From positions 1 through 53,556 of the IMG/VR virus record IMGVR_UViG_3300004184_000007: a DNA stretch of 53,556 nt; one strand, 5' to 3'. Below are positions 23,546 to 32,608 of the stretch, one piece after another. Each line of letters opens with the position of its first letter. Position 1 is the first letter of the stretch. The notes below the pieces were generated by a model that was not told where the DNA came from, ran no database searches, and was given only the letters and a program-made list of their open reading frames with translations. The position numbers were made by a program, and so were the translations under genes. The DNA comes from a virus.

Positions 23546-23664
23546 GGGACGATTTCGGAGGCGGGGCATTGACGGCGAGGTTTTCGCCATCAACCCTCCC
23601 TCTACCGCCCCTAAGTCGACTTGTGCCCGCCGCATGGCAAGCACCTCGACAGGGCTCCTCCACC
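23546..23664 (+). other. Gap between early and late genes
   Basis: 119 bases without a gene. TTGACG at 23570 starts a short inverted repeat (GGCGA...TCGCC) but no good -10 box stands at the right distance. A late promoter that needs an activator would be expected about here; the sequence alone does not prove it. Confidence 0.25.
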
Positions 23665-23904
23665 ATGGACGTCGAAGCCCTCGCCAGAGCGCTGCGTGCT
23701 GCCGGTCTCGGCGGCTCGGAGCGCACCGCGCATCGCTACCTGACGACGTGGTTCGACCGCCAGGAGATCGACCGCAACGTCCCGCGTGTCTCCCTTGCGA
23801 AGCCGGGTCCCGGGTCCCGCGGTGGCCGCCCCTCCTACCGCGTCGAGCCGGTCTCCTTCGTTCGCTGGCTGCGGGGCACGTCGCGCGCGGCGATCGCAGC
23901 GTGA
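23665..23904 (+). CDS. Small winged-HTH-like protein before the terminase
   Basis: Protein of 79 aa. LARALRAAGLGGSERTAHRY reads as a DNA-recognition helix pair and GGRPSYRVEPVSFVRWLRG as a wing. Its place just before the small terminase, at the early/late boundary, suits a late regulator or packaging-site protein; this is inference. The stop is four bases before the next start. Confidence 0.5.
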   Translation: MDVEALARALRAAGLGGSERTAHRYLTTWFDRQEIDRNVPRVSLAKPGPGSRGGRPSYRVEPVSFVRWLRGTSRAAIAA

Positions 23905-23907
23905 TGT

Positions 23908-24330
23908 GTGGCCTCCCGCAAGCATACCTTCTCGCGTAATCACAGCGACGCGCAGATCGCCCGCGCGCTGCTCGATGCGCAGCTCTTCGGCGACAAGCGC
24001 GCGGCGGAGCTGCACGGGGTCTTCTTCAAGACCATCGTGGGCTGGCGCAGACGCATCACTCCCGCCATCAGCGAGGCGATGGACCGCCTCCGGGTCGAGG
24101 CCCGCCAGGGGTGGATCGACGAGGCCCGCGATGCCCGCCGTGCCCTGGTGCAGCTCGTCCTCGAGCGGGCGCGCGGGTCGAAGAACCTCCGCGCCACGAC
24201 GGAGGCCCTGCGCCGCGTGAACGAGGTGGTGGTCGCGCACGAGATCCTGAACGACCCCGATGCTGAACCTGACCTCCCTGATCAACCAGAAGATCAAGGC
24301 GAGGCTGAGGGCGAGGGCGGAGAAGCGTAA
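23908..24330 (+). CDS. Terminase small subunit-like protein
   Basis: Protein of 140 aa starting at GTG 23908. N-terminal HTH in DAQIARALLDAQLFGDKRAA then LHGVFFKTIVGWRRRI, a coiled middle, and a very acidic tail (DPDAEPDLPDQPEDQGEAEGEGG). This build, HTH plus oligomerisation helix plus acidic tail, and its place right before the large subunit, make it the DNA-recognition subunit of the packaging motor. It overlaps the large subunit by 71 bases. Confidence 0.65.
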   Translation: MASRKHTFSRNHSDAQIARALLDAQLFGDKRAAELHGVFFKTIVGWRRRITPAISEAMDRLRVEARQGWIDEARDARRALVQLVLERARGSKNLRATTEALRRVNEVVVAHEILNDPDAEPDLPDQPEDQGEAEGEGGEA

Positions 24331-25801
24331 CCAGGTCCGCGCGAAGGTCATCAGCTCCGAGGCCCTCGCCGACCCCGTCGTCTTCGCCGAGCAGGTGTTC
24401 GGCCTCAGGGTCTGGAAGCGCCAGCGCGAGGTGCTCCACGCCGCGCGCGACCACGAGCGGGTCTCGGTCCGCTCGGGCCACAAGGTCTCCAAGTCCACCA
24501 GCGCGGCCGTCATCGGCTGGTGGTACACGGCCGACCCGGTCGCCCGCCCCGCGGCGCGCGCGATCGTCACGGCGCCGACGGGGCGCCAGGTCGCCGAGAT
24601 CATCTGGCGCGAGGTCGTCGCGCTCCACGCCCGGGCCACGCGCCGCGGCTACCGCCTCCCGAAGCCCGGCAAGCGCCCAGGCACCGGCGTCCGCTGGGGC
24701 GACGGCCGGGAGTTCATCGGCTTCACGATCGACAACAGCCAGCCCGAAGCGATCGCGGGCTTCAGCGGCCCGTTCCAGAAGTTCATCATCGACGAGGCGA
24801 GCGGCGTCGAGCGCCCGGTCTTCGAGGCCCTGGACGGCAACGCCGCCGCCGGCGCGACCTTCTTCCTCATCTCCAACCCGACGCAGACCTCGGGCGCCTT
24901 CTACGACTCCCACCAGCCCGGGAGCGATTACCACCCGCTGCACATCGACAGCCGCGAGTCGCCCAACATCACGGGCGAGGCGGTGATCCCGGGCCTCGCG
25001 ACCCAGGGGTGGGTCGACAAGATGATCACGAAGTACGGCGCCGACAGCCTCTTTGTGTCGGTACGCGTGCGCGGGGAGTTCCCGACCTCGGGCGACGACG
25101 AGATCTTCGGCGGCGAGCTCGTGCGCGCCGCGATGGCCTTCACGGCCGAGGCGGACGGCCCCCTGGTCGCAGGCCTCGACGTCGCGGCCTTCGGCGGTGA
25201 CTCCAGCCGTCTCGCACCGGGCCGCGGCCGCCGCGGACTCCCGCTCGTGGTCATCGAGTCTGGGGACTCGCCCGCAGTCGCCGGGCGCACCTTGCGGGCG
25301 CTGCGGGCGCTGCGCACCGAAGAGGAGCGCTGCCGCGGCCTGGTGCCGGTGGTGAACATCGACGCGAACGGCGTCGGCTTCGGCGTGTGGTCGCTGCTCG
25401 CGGGCGAGGGCTTCACCTGGGACGACGAGGCCTTCGAGCCCACCGCCGAGTGCAAGGCCGTCGCGGTCAACACCGGCGAGGCGGCGGACGACCCCGAGAG
25501 CTACGCGAACCTCCGCGCCGAGCTGCACTTCACTGCGAAGGAGCGCCTTCGGGATGGCGCCTCGCTGCCTGACGACGAGGACCTGAGCCAGGACCTGCGC
25601 GCCCCGCGCTACTCGCTCGATCGCTACAACCGAATCCTCGTCGAGCCGAAGCTGAAGATCCGCGCTCGGCTCGGACGATCGCCCGACGCGGGAGACGCGA
25701 CGCTGCTGCGCTTCTACGAGCCCGACGTGTCGACCCCGCGCCTCCCCGTCGCCCATGACGACGTGCTCGGCACCGAAGACTTCTCGCCCTTCGCGGGCTG
25801 A
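24260..25801 (+). CDS. Terminase large subunit
   Basis: Protein of 513 aa, ATP-driven packaging motor and nuclease. The ATPase has Walker A-like SGHKVSKST (with Gln/Val before), APTGRQVAEIIW, Walker B FIIDEASGV and coupling FFLISNPTQTSGAF. The nuclease part has its first Asp in AGLDVAAFGGDSS, then NIDANGVGFGVW and a C-terminal acidic cluster. Similar in layout to Mu gp28. The listed ATG overlaps the small subunit by 71 bases; no strong ribosome site is seen, but no later start fits the frame. Confidence 0.88.
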   Translation: MLNLTSLINQKIKARLRARAEKRNQVRAKVISSEALADPVVFAEQVFGLRVWKRQREVLHAARDHERVSVRSGHKVSKSTSAAVIGWWYTADPVARPAARAIVTAPTGRQVAEIIWREVVALHARATRRGYRLPKPGKRPGTGVRWGDGREFIGFTIDNSQPEAIAGFSGPFQKFIIDEASGVERPVFEALDGNAAAGATFFLISNPTQTSGAFYDSHQPGSDYHPLHIDSRESPNITGEAVIPGLATQGWVDKMITKYGADSLFVSVRVRGEFPTSGDDEIFGGELVRAAMAFTAEADGPLVAGLDVAAFGGDSSRLAPGRGRRGLPLVVIESGDSPAVAGRTLRALRALRTEEERCRGLVPVVNIDANGVGFGVWSLLAGEGFTWDDEAFEPTAECKAVAVNTGEAADDPESYANLRAELHFTAKERLRDGASLPDDEDLSQDLRAPRYSLDRYNRILVEPKLKIRARLGRSPDAGDATLLRFYEPDVSTPRLPVAHDDVLGTEDFSPFAG

Positions 25802-25807
25802 TCCTCT

Positions 25808-27271
25808 ATGGCACCCACCCTCCTCACGCGCCTCACCGACGTCGCGGCCGGCTACCTCGAAGCCGCCGCCACCCGTCTGCGCTCGGCGCGTAGCGAGTCC
25901 CTCGCGATCCCCGGTCCCTGGACCGACCGCGAGTCGGACGTGCTGGGCGTGAACATCACGCCCGAGGCGCTGGGGCAGCTCCTGCGCCGTCGCAACGAGG
26001 GCCACCTCGAGGCCTGGGCCGACCTCGCCGACCACGCGCGCCGCACGCACCCGCACCTGCACACGCAGCTGCAGAACCGCGAGCTCAGCGTATCCGAGAC
26101 GGAGTTCGAGGTGGTGGCCCCCGAGGGCGGTCCCAAGGGTCGCACCGACCGCGCGATGGGGGCTTGCAAGGAGCTCTTCGCGGAGTGGGATGAGCGCGGC
26201 TGGTCGACCTGGTCCGCCGAGATGGTGGGCGCGAAGTACTACCCCGCGGGCCTGCAGGAGGTCTCCTGGGAGCGCTGGCAGGGCTGGGTCGCCCCGGTCG
26301 CGCTCACCCGCATCGCCGAGCGCCGCCTGTCCTACGCCTGCGACCGCTTCGACCCGGACCCCTGGGCGCTGCGGATCTGGGACGCGCAGGACTCCTCCAG
26401 CCCCTTCGGCGGGATGTACGGCGTGAAGGTTTCCGACCTGCACCCGGACAAGTTCCTCGTGCACGAGCCGCGCGTCGCAGGCGGTCACCGCGCGAGCGAG
26501 GGCCTCTTCGCGGTCTGCTGCTGGTACTGGCTCTTCGGCGTCTACTCCTGGAAGCACCTGATGGCGCTCCTGGAGACCTTCGGGCGGCCGCCGGTCATCG
26601 GCTACTTCAACGCGGGCGGCGCAGCGGCCGACGGCGCGGTGAAGAAGAGCAACGGCGACCGGAAGGCTACGGCCGACGACGTCGCCGCTGGAAAGCGCGC
26701 CATCGCTGCGATGAGCGGGTCGCTGCGCGCGATGCTCCCCGACACCGTCCGGTTGGAGGCGCTCAAGTTCGAGATGCCCGCCAACCCGGCGCAGATCCTC
26801 ACGTCGGACAAGGTCGACGCGTACCTCTCCAAGGCCATCAACGGCACCACCGGCGTGACGGACATCGTCGCCGGCGCGCGGGCCTCGCACGAAGTCGCCG
26901 CCCGCCAGGCCATGACGCCCTACCGCGCCGACTGCCGCGACGTGGGGCGCGCGGGCACCGAGCTCTTCCGCCGCTTCATCCGCGCCAACCCCGACTACTT
27001 CGGCGCCAACTGCCCGGTGCCGCGTCTGCGCGCTTCCCACGAGGAAGCGCTCGACCTGCAGGTGTTCACCGGCGCGATGAAGACCGCGCGAGACGCTGGC
27101 GCCCGCATCCCGGAGCGCTGGTTCAACGAACAGATCGGCGTCCCCGAGGCGGTGGAGGGCGAGCGCCTGCTCGGCGACCCGATCGCCAGCCAGCCCGCGC
27201 CGAAGCCCCTCGGCGTCGACCCGGCGAAGGCCGTCGACCCCAACGCCCTCCCACCGAAGAGCACTCCATGA
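25808..27271 (+). CDS. Portal protein (DUF935, Mu gp29-like)
   Basis: Protein of 487 aa. Typical DUF935 features: the opening ITPEALGQLLRRRNEGHLEA, THPHLHTQLQNRELSVSETE, a central region with HPDKFLVHEPR, KHLMALLETFGRPPVIGYF, and the C-terminal IPERWFNEQIGVPEAVEGE. Forms the dodecameric gate through which DNA enters the head. The stop overlaps the protease start. Assignment rests on motif recall and position. Confidence 0.88.
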   Translation: MAPTLLTRLTDVAAGYLEAAATRLRSARSESLAIPGPWTDRESDVLGVNITPEALGQLLRRRNEGHLEAWADLADHARRTHPHLHTQLQNRELSVSETEFEVVAPEGGPKGRTDRAMGACKELFAEWDERGWSTWSAEMVGAKYYPAGLQEVSWERWQGWVAPVALTRIAERRLSYACDRFDPDPWALRIWDAQDSSSPFGGMYGVKVSDLHPDKFLVHEPRVAGGHRASEGLFAVCCWYWLFGVYSWKHLMALLETFGRPPVIGYFNAGGAAADGAVKKSNGDRKATADDVAAGKRAIAAMSGSLRAMLPDTVRLEALKFEMPANPAQILTSDKVDAYLSKAINGTTGVTDIVAGARASHEVAARQAMTPYRADCRDVGRAGTELFRRFIRANPDYFGANCPVPRLRASHEEALDLQVFTGAMKTARDAGARIPERWFNEQIGVPEAVEGERLLGDPIASQPAPKPLGVDPAKAVDPNALPPKSTP

Positions 27272-29001
27272 ACCTCCTCCCGCTCCTCGTCGAGCTCGCT
27301 GCCCGCCCCCAGGCCCAGAGCTACGGCCTCCCCGTCGAGCTCGCGGTGCCCCCCTCCGACGCGGCCGGTGGCCCCTGGTGCGTGCTCGCCTACGAGGTCG
27401 AGCTGAAGGGCTACCGGATGCGCGACGGCTCCCACGCGAAGGTTACCAGCGCCGACATCGACGCGATGGTGAAGAACTTCGCGTCCTACCCCAAGGTCCC
27501 ACTGGTCGTGGAGCACGCGGACACCCGCGGCGGCCCCGTGGAGTGGGCCGAGCCGCGCGGGTGGATCGTCGAGCTGCGCCGCGGGTCGATGACCCGCACC
27601 GTGGCGGGCCTCTCGAAGACCGTCGCGACGCTCGAAGGACGCCTGGACGTGAGCGACGAGGTGCGCCTCTCCATCGTCGGCGACGAGACCACGAGCGCGC
27701 CGCCCACCTGGCCCTTCTGCTCCGTCACCACCGCCGCCGGCGTCTCCGAGGAGACCGGCCTCGCGCTCGGCACGGTGCTGCACTCGGTCTCGCTGACCGC
27801 GCACCCGCGCCTCGCGGACCTGCCGCGCCTGGCGGCCTCGAAGGGCGCGGAGCTCGGCTACTGGTACGGCGACATCGAGAGCCGCGGCGACGTGCTCGCG
27901 ATGCTCCGCTGCGTGCTCGACCTGCCGGTGGTGAGCACCGAAGCCGACACCCTCGCCGCGCTCGACAAGCTGGAGACGCTCTCCGGTCAGACCGAGGAGG
28001 CGAGCGGCGTCGACACCGACGACCTCGTCGGCCAGATCCGCCGCGCCCTCGGCCTCGACGCGCTGAAGAGCGCCACCGAGGTGATCGCCACCGTCCGCAC
28101 CGCCCTCACGACCCTTCCCGGTGGCGCCTCCTACGCAGTCGGCGACCGCGTGCGCGTGAAGGGCACGCCCCACATGGCAGGCCAGTCCACCGGCACCGTC
28201 ACGCTCGTCGAGGGCACCGCCTACGGGATCGTGTTCGACGGGATGGAGTCGATGGGCACGCACCGCTGGTACGTCGCCTCCGAGCTCTCCCCGGCCCCCG
28301 CGCCCGACCCAGTGTCCATGTCCCGCGGCAGCGCCGCCCCCAACACGGAGAATCCCATGCTGAAGTTCCTGGAGCTGGCCGCGGAGATGAAGATCCCGGC
28401 CGCCAACGAAGACGCCGCGCAGGCCGCGATCGTCGCCCTCGCCCGCGACGGCGCCGCCGTCCGCGCCACCCTCTCGCTCGTCGCCGACGCGCCCCTCGCC
28501 GGGCGCCTGGCCGAGCTCGTCACCGCCAGCGCCGAGCTGCCGAAGGTGAAGACCGAGCTCGCGACCCTGCAGGCGGCCGAGAAGACCCGCAGCGAGGCCG
28601 AGGCCAAGGCCGCCGCCGAGCGCGCCGAGGCCGAGCTCTCGCGCCGCGTCGACGAGGTGTGCCTCGCCAAGGGCTGGGACAAGGACGACGTCGCCCCGGC
28701 GCTCCTCGCCCTGGGCCGCACCGACCACGCGCAGTTCGACGCGAAGTACCCCGCCGCGAGCGTGACCGAGCTCGCCCAGCGGTCGCAGGACGCGGCGCGC
28801 ACGACCACCATCGCGGCCTCCACCAAGACCAGCGAGACCCCGAAGACCCCCGGCGCGAAGGTCGAGCTCTCGCAGCAGATCAGCGACCTCCAGGGCGTCT
28901 ACGCCGAGGCTGGCTACGGCCTCTCGGTCGCCGAGGCGATCGACCACCTCCAGCGCGGCGAGACGGCCGACTCCGCGCGCGAGGCCCTGCAGCTCGCCTG
29001 A
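27268..29001 (+). CDS. Head maturation protease fused with scaffold (Mu gpI-like)
   Basis: Protein of 577 aa. The N-terminal 210 residues match the Mu-type protease (KNFASYPKVPLVVEHADTRG, DEVRLSIVGDETTSAP, TVLHSVSLTAHPRLADLP), which cleaves the scaffold and itself during capsid maturation. A middle insert at about residues 290-345 has a KOW/SH3-like beta barrel pattern (GDRVRVKGTPHMAG ... ASELSPAP). The C-terminal part (from residue 364) is a helical, Ala/Glu-rich scaffold that can also be made from its own internal start. In Mu the same nested pair is genes I and Z. Confidence 0.85.
   Translation: MNLLPLLVELAARPQAQSYGLPVELAVPPSDAAGGPWCVLAYEVELKGYRMRDGSHAKVTSADIDAMVKNFASYPKVPLVVEHADTRGGPVEWAEPRGWIVELRRGSMTRTVAGLSKTVATLEGRLDVSDEVRLSIVGDETTSAPPTWPFCSVTTAAGVSEETGLALGTVLHSVSLTAHPRLADLPRLAASKGAELGYWYGDIESRGDVLAMLRCVLDLPVVSTEADTLAALDKLETLSGQTEEASGVDTDDLVGQIRRALGLDALKSATEVIATVRTALTTLPGGASYAVGDRVRVKGTPHMAGQSTGTVTLVEGTAYGIVFDGMESMGTHRWYVASELSPAPAPDPVSMSRGSAAPNTENPMLKFLELAAEMKIPAANEDAAQAAIVALARDGAAVRATLSLVADAPLAGRLAELVTASAELPKVKTELATLQAAEKTRSEAEAKAAAERAEAELSRRVDEVCLAKGWDKDDVAPALLALGRTDHAQFDAKYPAASVTELAQRSQDAARTTTIAASTKTSETPKTPGAKVELSQQISDLQGVYAEAGYGLSVAEAIDHLQRGETADSAREALQLA
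28357..29001 (+). CDS. Nested scaffold protein (internal start, Mu gpZ-like)
   Basis: In-frame internal start ATG 28357 (codon 364 of the protease gene) with CGGAG six bases upstream. It would give a 214-aa protein, MLKFLELAAEMKIPAANED..., containing a coiled coil (LPKVKTELATLQAAEKTRSE) and an Ala-rich C-terminus. Separate synthesis of the scaffold lets it outnumber the protease, as in Mu and lambda. The spacing and strength of the site make independent translation likely. Confidence 0.65.
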   Translation: MLKFLELAAEMKIPAANEDAAQAAIVALARDGAAVRATLSLVADAPLAGRLAELVTASAELPKVKTELATLQAAEKTRSEAEAKAAAERAEAELSRRVDEVCLAKGWDKDDVAPALLALGRTDHAQFDAKYPAASVTELAQRSQDAARTTTIAASTKTSETPKTPGAKVELSQQISDLQGVYAEAGYGLSVAEAIDHLQRGETADSAREALQLA

Positions 29002-29043
29002 TCGGCGCGCCCTGTCCCTCCCCACCTTCACCGGAGAACGACC

Positions 29044-29487
29044 ATGATCGGACCCGTCCGCACCCCCGCCGCCGAGCGCATCAAGCCCGGCGTGAACCGC
29101 TCGGGCAGCACGCTGCCCACCAACAAGCTCGTCGGCTACGGCACGCCCGACGGCAACGAGCACGCGATCGACTCGCTGCACACCACGGGTGTCGGCAAGA
29201 TCGCGGGCGCCATCCAGCACAGCGTGGTCGACGACGACGCGATCGACGTCTTCACCGACGGCGACCTGGTGCTGGAGTCCGACGGCACCGGCACGATCGC
29301 CGTGGGCGATCAGCTCTACGCCGTCGCCGGGGCCTCGCTGGCCGCGGGCGGGCGCGTGAAGGCCATGCCGGGCTCCCCGACGCCCGGGACCAACTACGAG
29401 ATCGTCGGGCGCGCGCTCACCGCCGCGGCCGCGACCGCCGGCGCCCAGGTCGTCGTGCGCTGGGAGCGCTTCACCTACCAGGGCTGA
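29044..29487 (+). CDS. DUF2190-like capsid decoration protein
   Basis: Protein of 147 aa with a GGAGA site. Beta-rich: GVGKIAGAIQHSVVDDDAID, the GTGTIAVGDQLYAVAGA loop and IVGRALTAAA. This resembles DUF2190, a small trimeric head-decoration/cement protein commonly encoded just before or after the capsid gene, as here. N-terminus Arg/Pro-rich. Confidence 0.7.
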   Translation: MIGPVRTPAAERIKPGVNRSGSTLPTNKLVGYGTPDGNEHAIDSLHTTGVGKIAGAIQHSVVDDDAIDVFTDGDLVLESDGTGTIAVGDQLYAVAGASLAAGGRVKAMPGSPTPGTNYEIVGRALTAAAATAGAQVVVRWERFTYQG

Positions 29488-29528
29488 TCCCCTGACCACC
29501 CGCTGACCATCCACAGGAGATCAACTCA

Positions 29529-30653
29529 ATGCTCATCAAGGACACCGCCCAGCGTCGGCGCGTGAACGCCCCCAACACGTTCGGTATGAACCCCTTTGCC
29601 GCCGAGCGCCTCCAGTCGTTCGGGCAGGACCCTCGCGAGACCGCCGAGCGGATGCGCGCCATGGGCCGCACCGAGGGGCGTCGTCGACTGCCTCAGCAGA
29701 ATCCCAACCCGGTCGTGAGCGAGCTCTCGATCGACTACCGGGACGTCACCACGCGGGTGATCCTGCAGCAGGCCGCCCTCGGAGCCTACGAGGCCGAGTT
29801 CCTCGCCGAGGAGATCGCCCCCTCGGCCTTCGTCGACCAGATGAAGGGCACCGTCATCCTCGAGGACTCTACCGAGGAGCGCCGCGAGGTCGAGGACACC
29901 GCCTCGGCGCGCGGCAAGTCGGGCGAGGCCCCCTCGTCCGTGCTCACGGTCGACTACAGCTGCGTCGAGCGCGTGCTGGAGGACTACCAGTCCCGCTCGG
30001 ACGCCGAGAAGGCGCCGTCGCTGCTCTCGATCACCCGCCTCGTCGAGAAGCTCTCGCGCAAGGCCAAGCGGCAGCACGAGATCCGGGTGAAGAGCGCCGT
30101 CACGCTCGCCACCAACTACGCGTCGGCCAACCGCCGCGCCCTCACCGGCACCACCAACTGGAACGGCGGCGTCACGGCCGATCCCTTCGCCGACATGCAG
30201 TTCTGCCTCGGGGCGATGTACGCGCCCGCGACGCACGCGGTGATGAGCCTGGAGGCCTGGCAGGCCGCGCAGATCAACGACGACCTGCGCGCGGTGCTGG
30301 CGAGCCAGAGCACCAACGGCGGCGTCCTGCAGCCCCAGGACTTCGCGAACTACTGGGGCATCTCGAACGTCATCGTCGACGAGCAGCGCTACACGCCCAT
30401 CGGGACCAGCGCGCAGGCGCGCCTCTACCCCGCGGGCACCATCGCGCTCGCGCACGTCTCGCCCAACCCCGAGATGCGCACCTTCCTGCGCAACTTCATG
30501 CTCCGCGGCGGCGCCGCGGGCTTCACCACGCTCGCCTGGTTCGACGAGGGCCTGGGGCCCAAGGGCTCGGACCGCGCGAAGGTGTCCTACTCCAACAGCC
30601 TCTCCGTGGTGGACGCCACCTACGGGGCGATCATCACCGGGATGCGCTCGTGA
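29529..30653 (+). CDS. Major capsid protein
   Basis: Protein of 374 aa, AGGAG ribosome site. After a charged first 65 residues (possibly removed or a decoration arm), the body has ILQQAALGAYEAEFLAEEIA, the long YSCVERVLEDYQSRSDAEKA helix (E-loop/spine region) and VMSLEAWQAAQINDDLRA (P domain), ending in KVSYSNSLSVVDATYGAIIT. Position between decoration protein and head-tail genes, and length, support the major head subunit of HK97-like fold. Confidence 0.82.
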   Translation: MLIKDTAQRRRVNAPNTFGMNPFAAERLQSFGQDPRETAERMRAMGRTEGRRRLPQQNPNPVVSELSIDYRDVTTRVILQQAALGAYEAEFLAEEIAPSAFVDQMKGTVILEDSTEERREVEDTASARGKSGEAPSSVLTVDYSCVERVLEDYQSRSDAEKAPSLLSITRLVEKLSRKAKRQHEIRVKSAVTLATNYASANRRALTGTTNWNGGVTADPFADMQFCLGAMYAPATHAVMSLEAWQAAQINDDLRAVLASQSTNGGVLQPQDFANYWGISNVIVDEQRYTPIGTSAQARLYPAGTIALAHVSPNPEMRTFLRNFMLRGGAAGFTTLAWFDEGLGPKGSDRAKVSYSNSLSVVDATYGAIITGMRS

Positions 30654-31138
30654 GCCGAGGCTCCCGCAACCATCTCGGGGCCGTGGCCGCGCTCGCCGTG
30701 ATGGCCACGGCCCCGCCCGTCGCGGCCGAGGCGGATGCGCCGCCCGGGCTGCCCCCGATCCCCGAGGGGCCGCCGGAGTCGATCCACGCCGAGGCGGTGT
30801 TCGTCGAGAGCGACGTCGTCGCCGAGAACCGGCAGCTCCGCGAGCGCCTGGAGTCCCAGCGCGTGTTCTTCGAGACGCGCCTGCAGGAGCAGGCGGAGAT
30901 CTTCGACGCGTCGTGGGCCGAGCGTGAGCGGGAGATCGCCACGCAGCTCCAGGCGCCCCCATTCGCCGAGGCGATGGCCTCGCTCGACCGCCCCCGCCGC
31001 GCCGTCTTCGACGCGAGCGTCCCGCTCACCGTCGCGGGCAAGCGCGTGACCTACGGCCCGGGTGACCCGGTGCCGCCCCACATCGACCCCGCGACGCTCC
31101 CCGTGGGCGCCGTCCGCTACCTGCCCGAGGAGGGCTGA
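30650..31138 (+). CDS. Hypothetical head-associated protein
   Basis: Protein of 162 aa starting at GTG 30650, which overlaps the capsid stop. The N-terminus has a hydrophobic AAVAALAVMATAPPVAAEAD stretch that resembles a weak signal peptide, then a coiled coil (ENRQLRERLESQRVFFETRL) and a C-terminal beta part with KRVTYGPGDPVPPHIDPATL. The last segment is the kind seen in small phage structural proteins. Role unknown. Confidence 0.5.
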   Translation: MSRGSRNHLGAVAALAVMATAPPVAAEADAPPGLPPIPEGPPESIHAEAVFVESDVVAENRQLRERLESQRVFFETRLQEQAEIFDASWAEREREIATQLQAPPFAEAMASLDRPRRAVFDASVPLTVAGKRVTYGPGDPVPPHIDPATLPVGAVRYLPEEG

Positions 31139-31141
31139 TCC

Positions 31142-32101
31142 ATGAGCAACTACCTGTACTGGCGGCTGCGCAAGCTCGTCGCCGCGGGCAAGGTCCTGAT
31201 CCGGGACGGCAACACCTTCCGCGGCATCCTCCCCGAGGACGTGGCGACCACGGTCGACGTCGACCCGGCCACCGACGGTGACCTCGACCTCGGGAGCGAC
31301 GCCTCCCACCGCTGGCGCACGCTGCGGCTCGCGACGTCGCTCATCCTGAGCGCGTCGGGCACCCTCGTCGCCGGGAGCAACACGCTCGTGGGCGCGGTCG
31401 CCAACAAGCTGAACGCCGCGCATCTCGCGATCGCGTCGCAGGTCATCGGCGACCTGCTCTACGCCGACAGCGCCACCACCTTCGCTCGCCGCGCCGCGGT
31501 CGCCCTCGGCCAGGTGCTCAAGAGCGGCGGCGTCGGCGCGGCTCCCACGTGGGGCGCCATCGGCGGCTCGACCGCGGCCACCGCGGCTGCGGCCTTCGGC
31601 GCCTTCGCGGCACCCGCGGCGGCGGGTGTGGACGTCCACGCGGCCATCGCCAGCGACAACGGCGCGCCGGTCACCACCGCGCTCACCAACCCGGCGATCC
31701 CCCGCACGGTGCAGGTCGTTTTCGCGGCCCTCTGGGACGGCGGGGACGTCACGGTGGTCGGCACCGATCAGTTCGACGCCGCGGTCACCGAGACCATCGC
31801 CGACGTGGCCGGGACCACGGTGCAGGGCGTCAAGGTCTTCAAGACCGTGACCTCGATCGCCACGCAGACCGTCGGCGCTGGCGGCGCCCTCACCGCCACG
31901 GTGCAGACCGGCGAGAAGCTCGGCCTCGCCGCGCTCCCCTCGGCCCCCGGCGCGCTCGCGACGGTGGACGGCACGAACACCACCGCGGCGCTCAACACCA
32001 CCTACGGGTCGGTGCTCTTCGGTAGCGCCCCCGACGGCATCAAGAACTTCGTGCTGGCCTACGCGAGCACGCACGTCCATTCGGGCACCGGCCTGACCTG
32101 A
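31142..32101 (+). CDS. Head fibre/decoration-like protein
   Basis: Protein of 319 aa, Ala/Thr/Gly-rich, with an N-terminal attachment part (LYWRLRKLVAAGKVLIRDGN) and the fibre-like DLDLGSDASHRWRTLRLATS. RRAAVALGQVLKSGGVG, a motif seen in tail-fibre-type repeats, precedes a C-terminal beta domain ending GSAPDGIKNFVLAYASTHVH. Its place just after the capsid gene, before the connector genes, suggests a fibre on the head rather than tail. Function inferred. Confidence 0.5.
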   Translation: MSNYLYWRLRKLVAAGKVLIRDGNTFRGILPEDVATTVDVDPATDGDLDLGSDASHRWRTLRLATSLILSASGTLVAGSNTLVGAVANKLNAAHLAIASQVIGDLLYADSATTFARRAAVALGQVLKSGGVGAAPTWGAIGGSTAATAAAAFGAFAAPAAAGVDVHAAIASDNGAPVTTALTNPAIPRTVQVVFAALWDGGDVTVVGTDQFDAAVTETIADVAGTTVQGVKVFKTVTSIATQTVGAGGALTATVQTGEKLGLAALPSAPGALATVDGTNTTAALNTTYGSVLFGSAPDGIKNFVLAYASTHVHSGTGLT

Positions 32102-32110
32102 TCGGAACCG

Positions 32111-32608
32111 ATGGCCACCTCCCTGCGCTACCTGGGCACGACCACCGCCGAAGCCGTCACCTACGTCCGCGAGGCCGTGGGCGACGATGTGTTTCTGCGG
32201 GTGTTCGACCTGGATAGTGACGGGGCGGTGGCCACGGCCTCGGCCGACGAGAAGGCCTTCGTGCGCGCCGGGTGCGCCGCGGAGACCGAGATCGACGAGA
32301 TCCTGTCCGCGAGCCACGGCACGCCCTTCTCCGGGACGATCCCCGACAGCGTGCGAGAGATCGCGGCGCAGCGGATGTTCTGGTGCGAGGTGCGCCTCCG
32401 CTCGATGGCGGGCGACGTGCGCGCCCCCTACCGCGCCCTCTACGACGACACGACCGCGCGGCTGAAGCGTCTCGCGGCGGACAACCAGGCGCGCATCCCC
32501 ACCGTCGGCGCCCCGCAGCCCGTCGCAGGGCTCGCGGGCGACGACGACCCGCCCGCGACGCCCTGGTCGGACATGGCCAACGGCACGACGCTCGTGGGTT
32601 TCGGATGA
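32111..32608 (+). CDS. DUF1320-like head-tail connector (Mu gp36-like)
   Basis: Protein of 165 aa. An N-terminal helix (TAEAVTYVREAVGDDVFLRV), a central DEKAFVRAGCAAETEIDEIL and REIAAQRMFWCEVRLRSM, and a tail with LKRLAADNQARIPTVG fit the DUF1320 family. In Mu this is gp36, between capsid and tail-terminator genes. Likely docks on the portal and connects the tail. Confidence 0.7.
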   Translation: MATSLRYLGTTTAEAVTYVREAVGDDVFLRVFDLDSDGAVATASADEKAFVRAGCAAETEIDEILSASHGTPFSGTIPDSVREIAAQRMFWCEVRLRSMAGDVRAPYRALYDDTTARLKRLAADNQARIPTVGAPQPVAGLAGDDDPPATPWSDMANGTTLVGFG

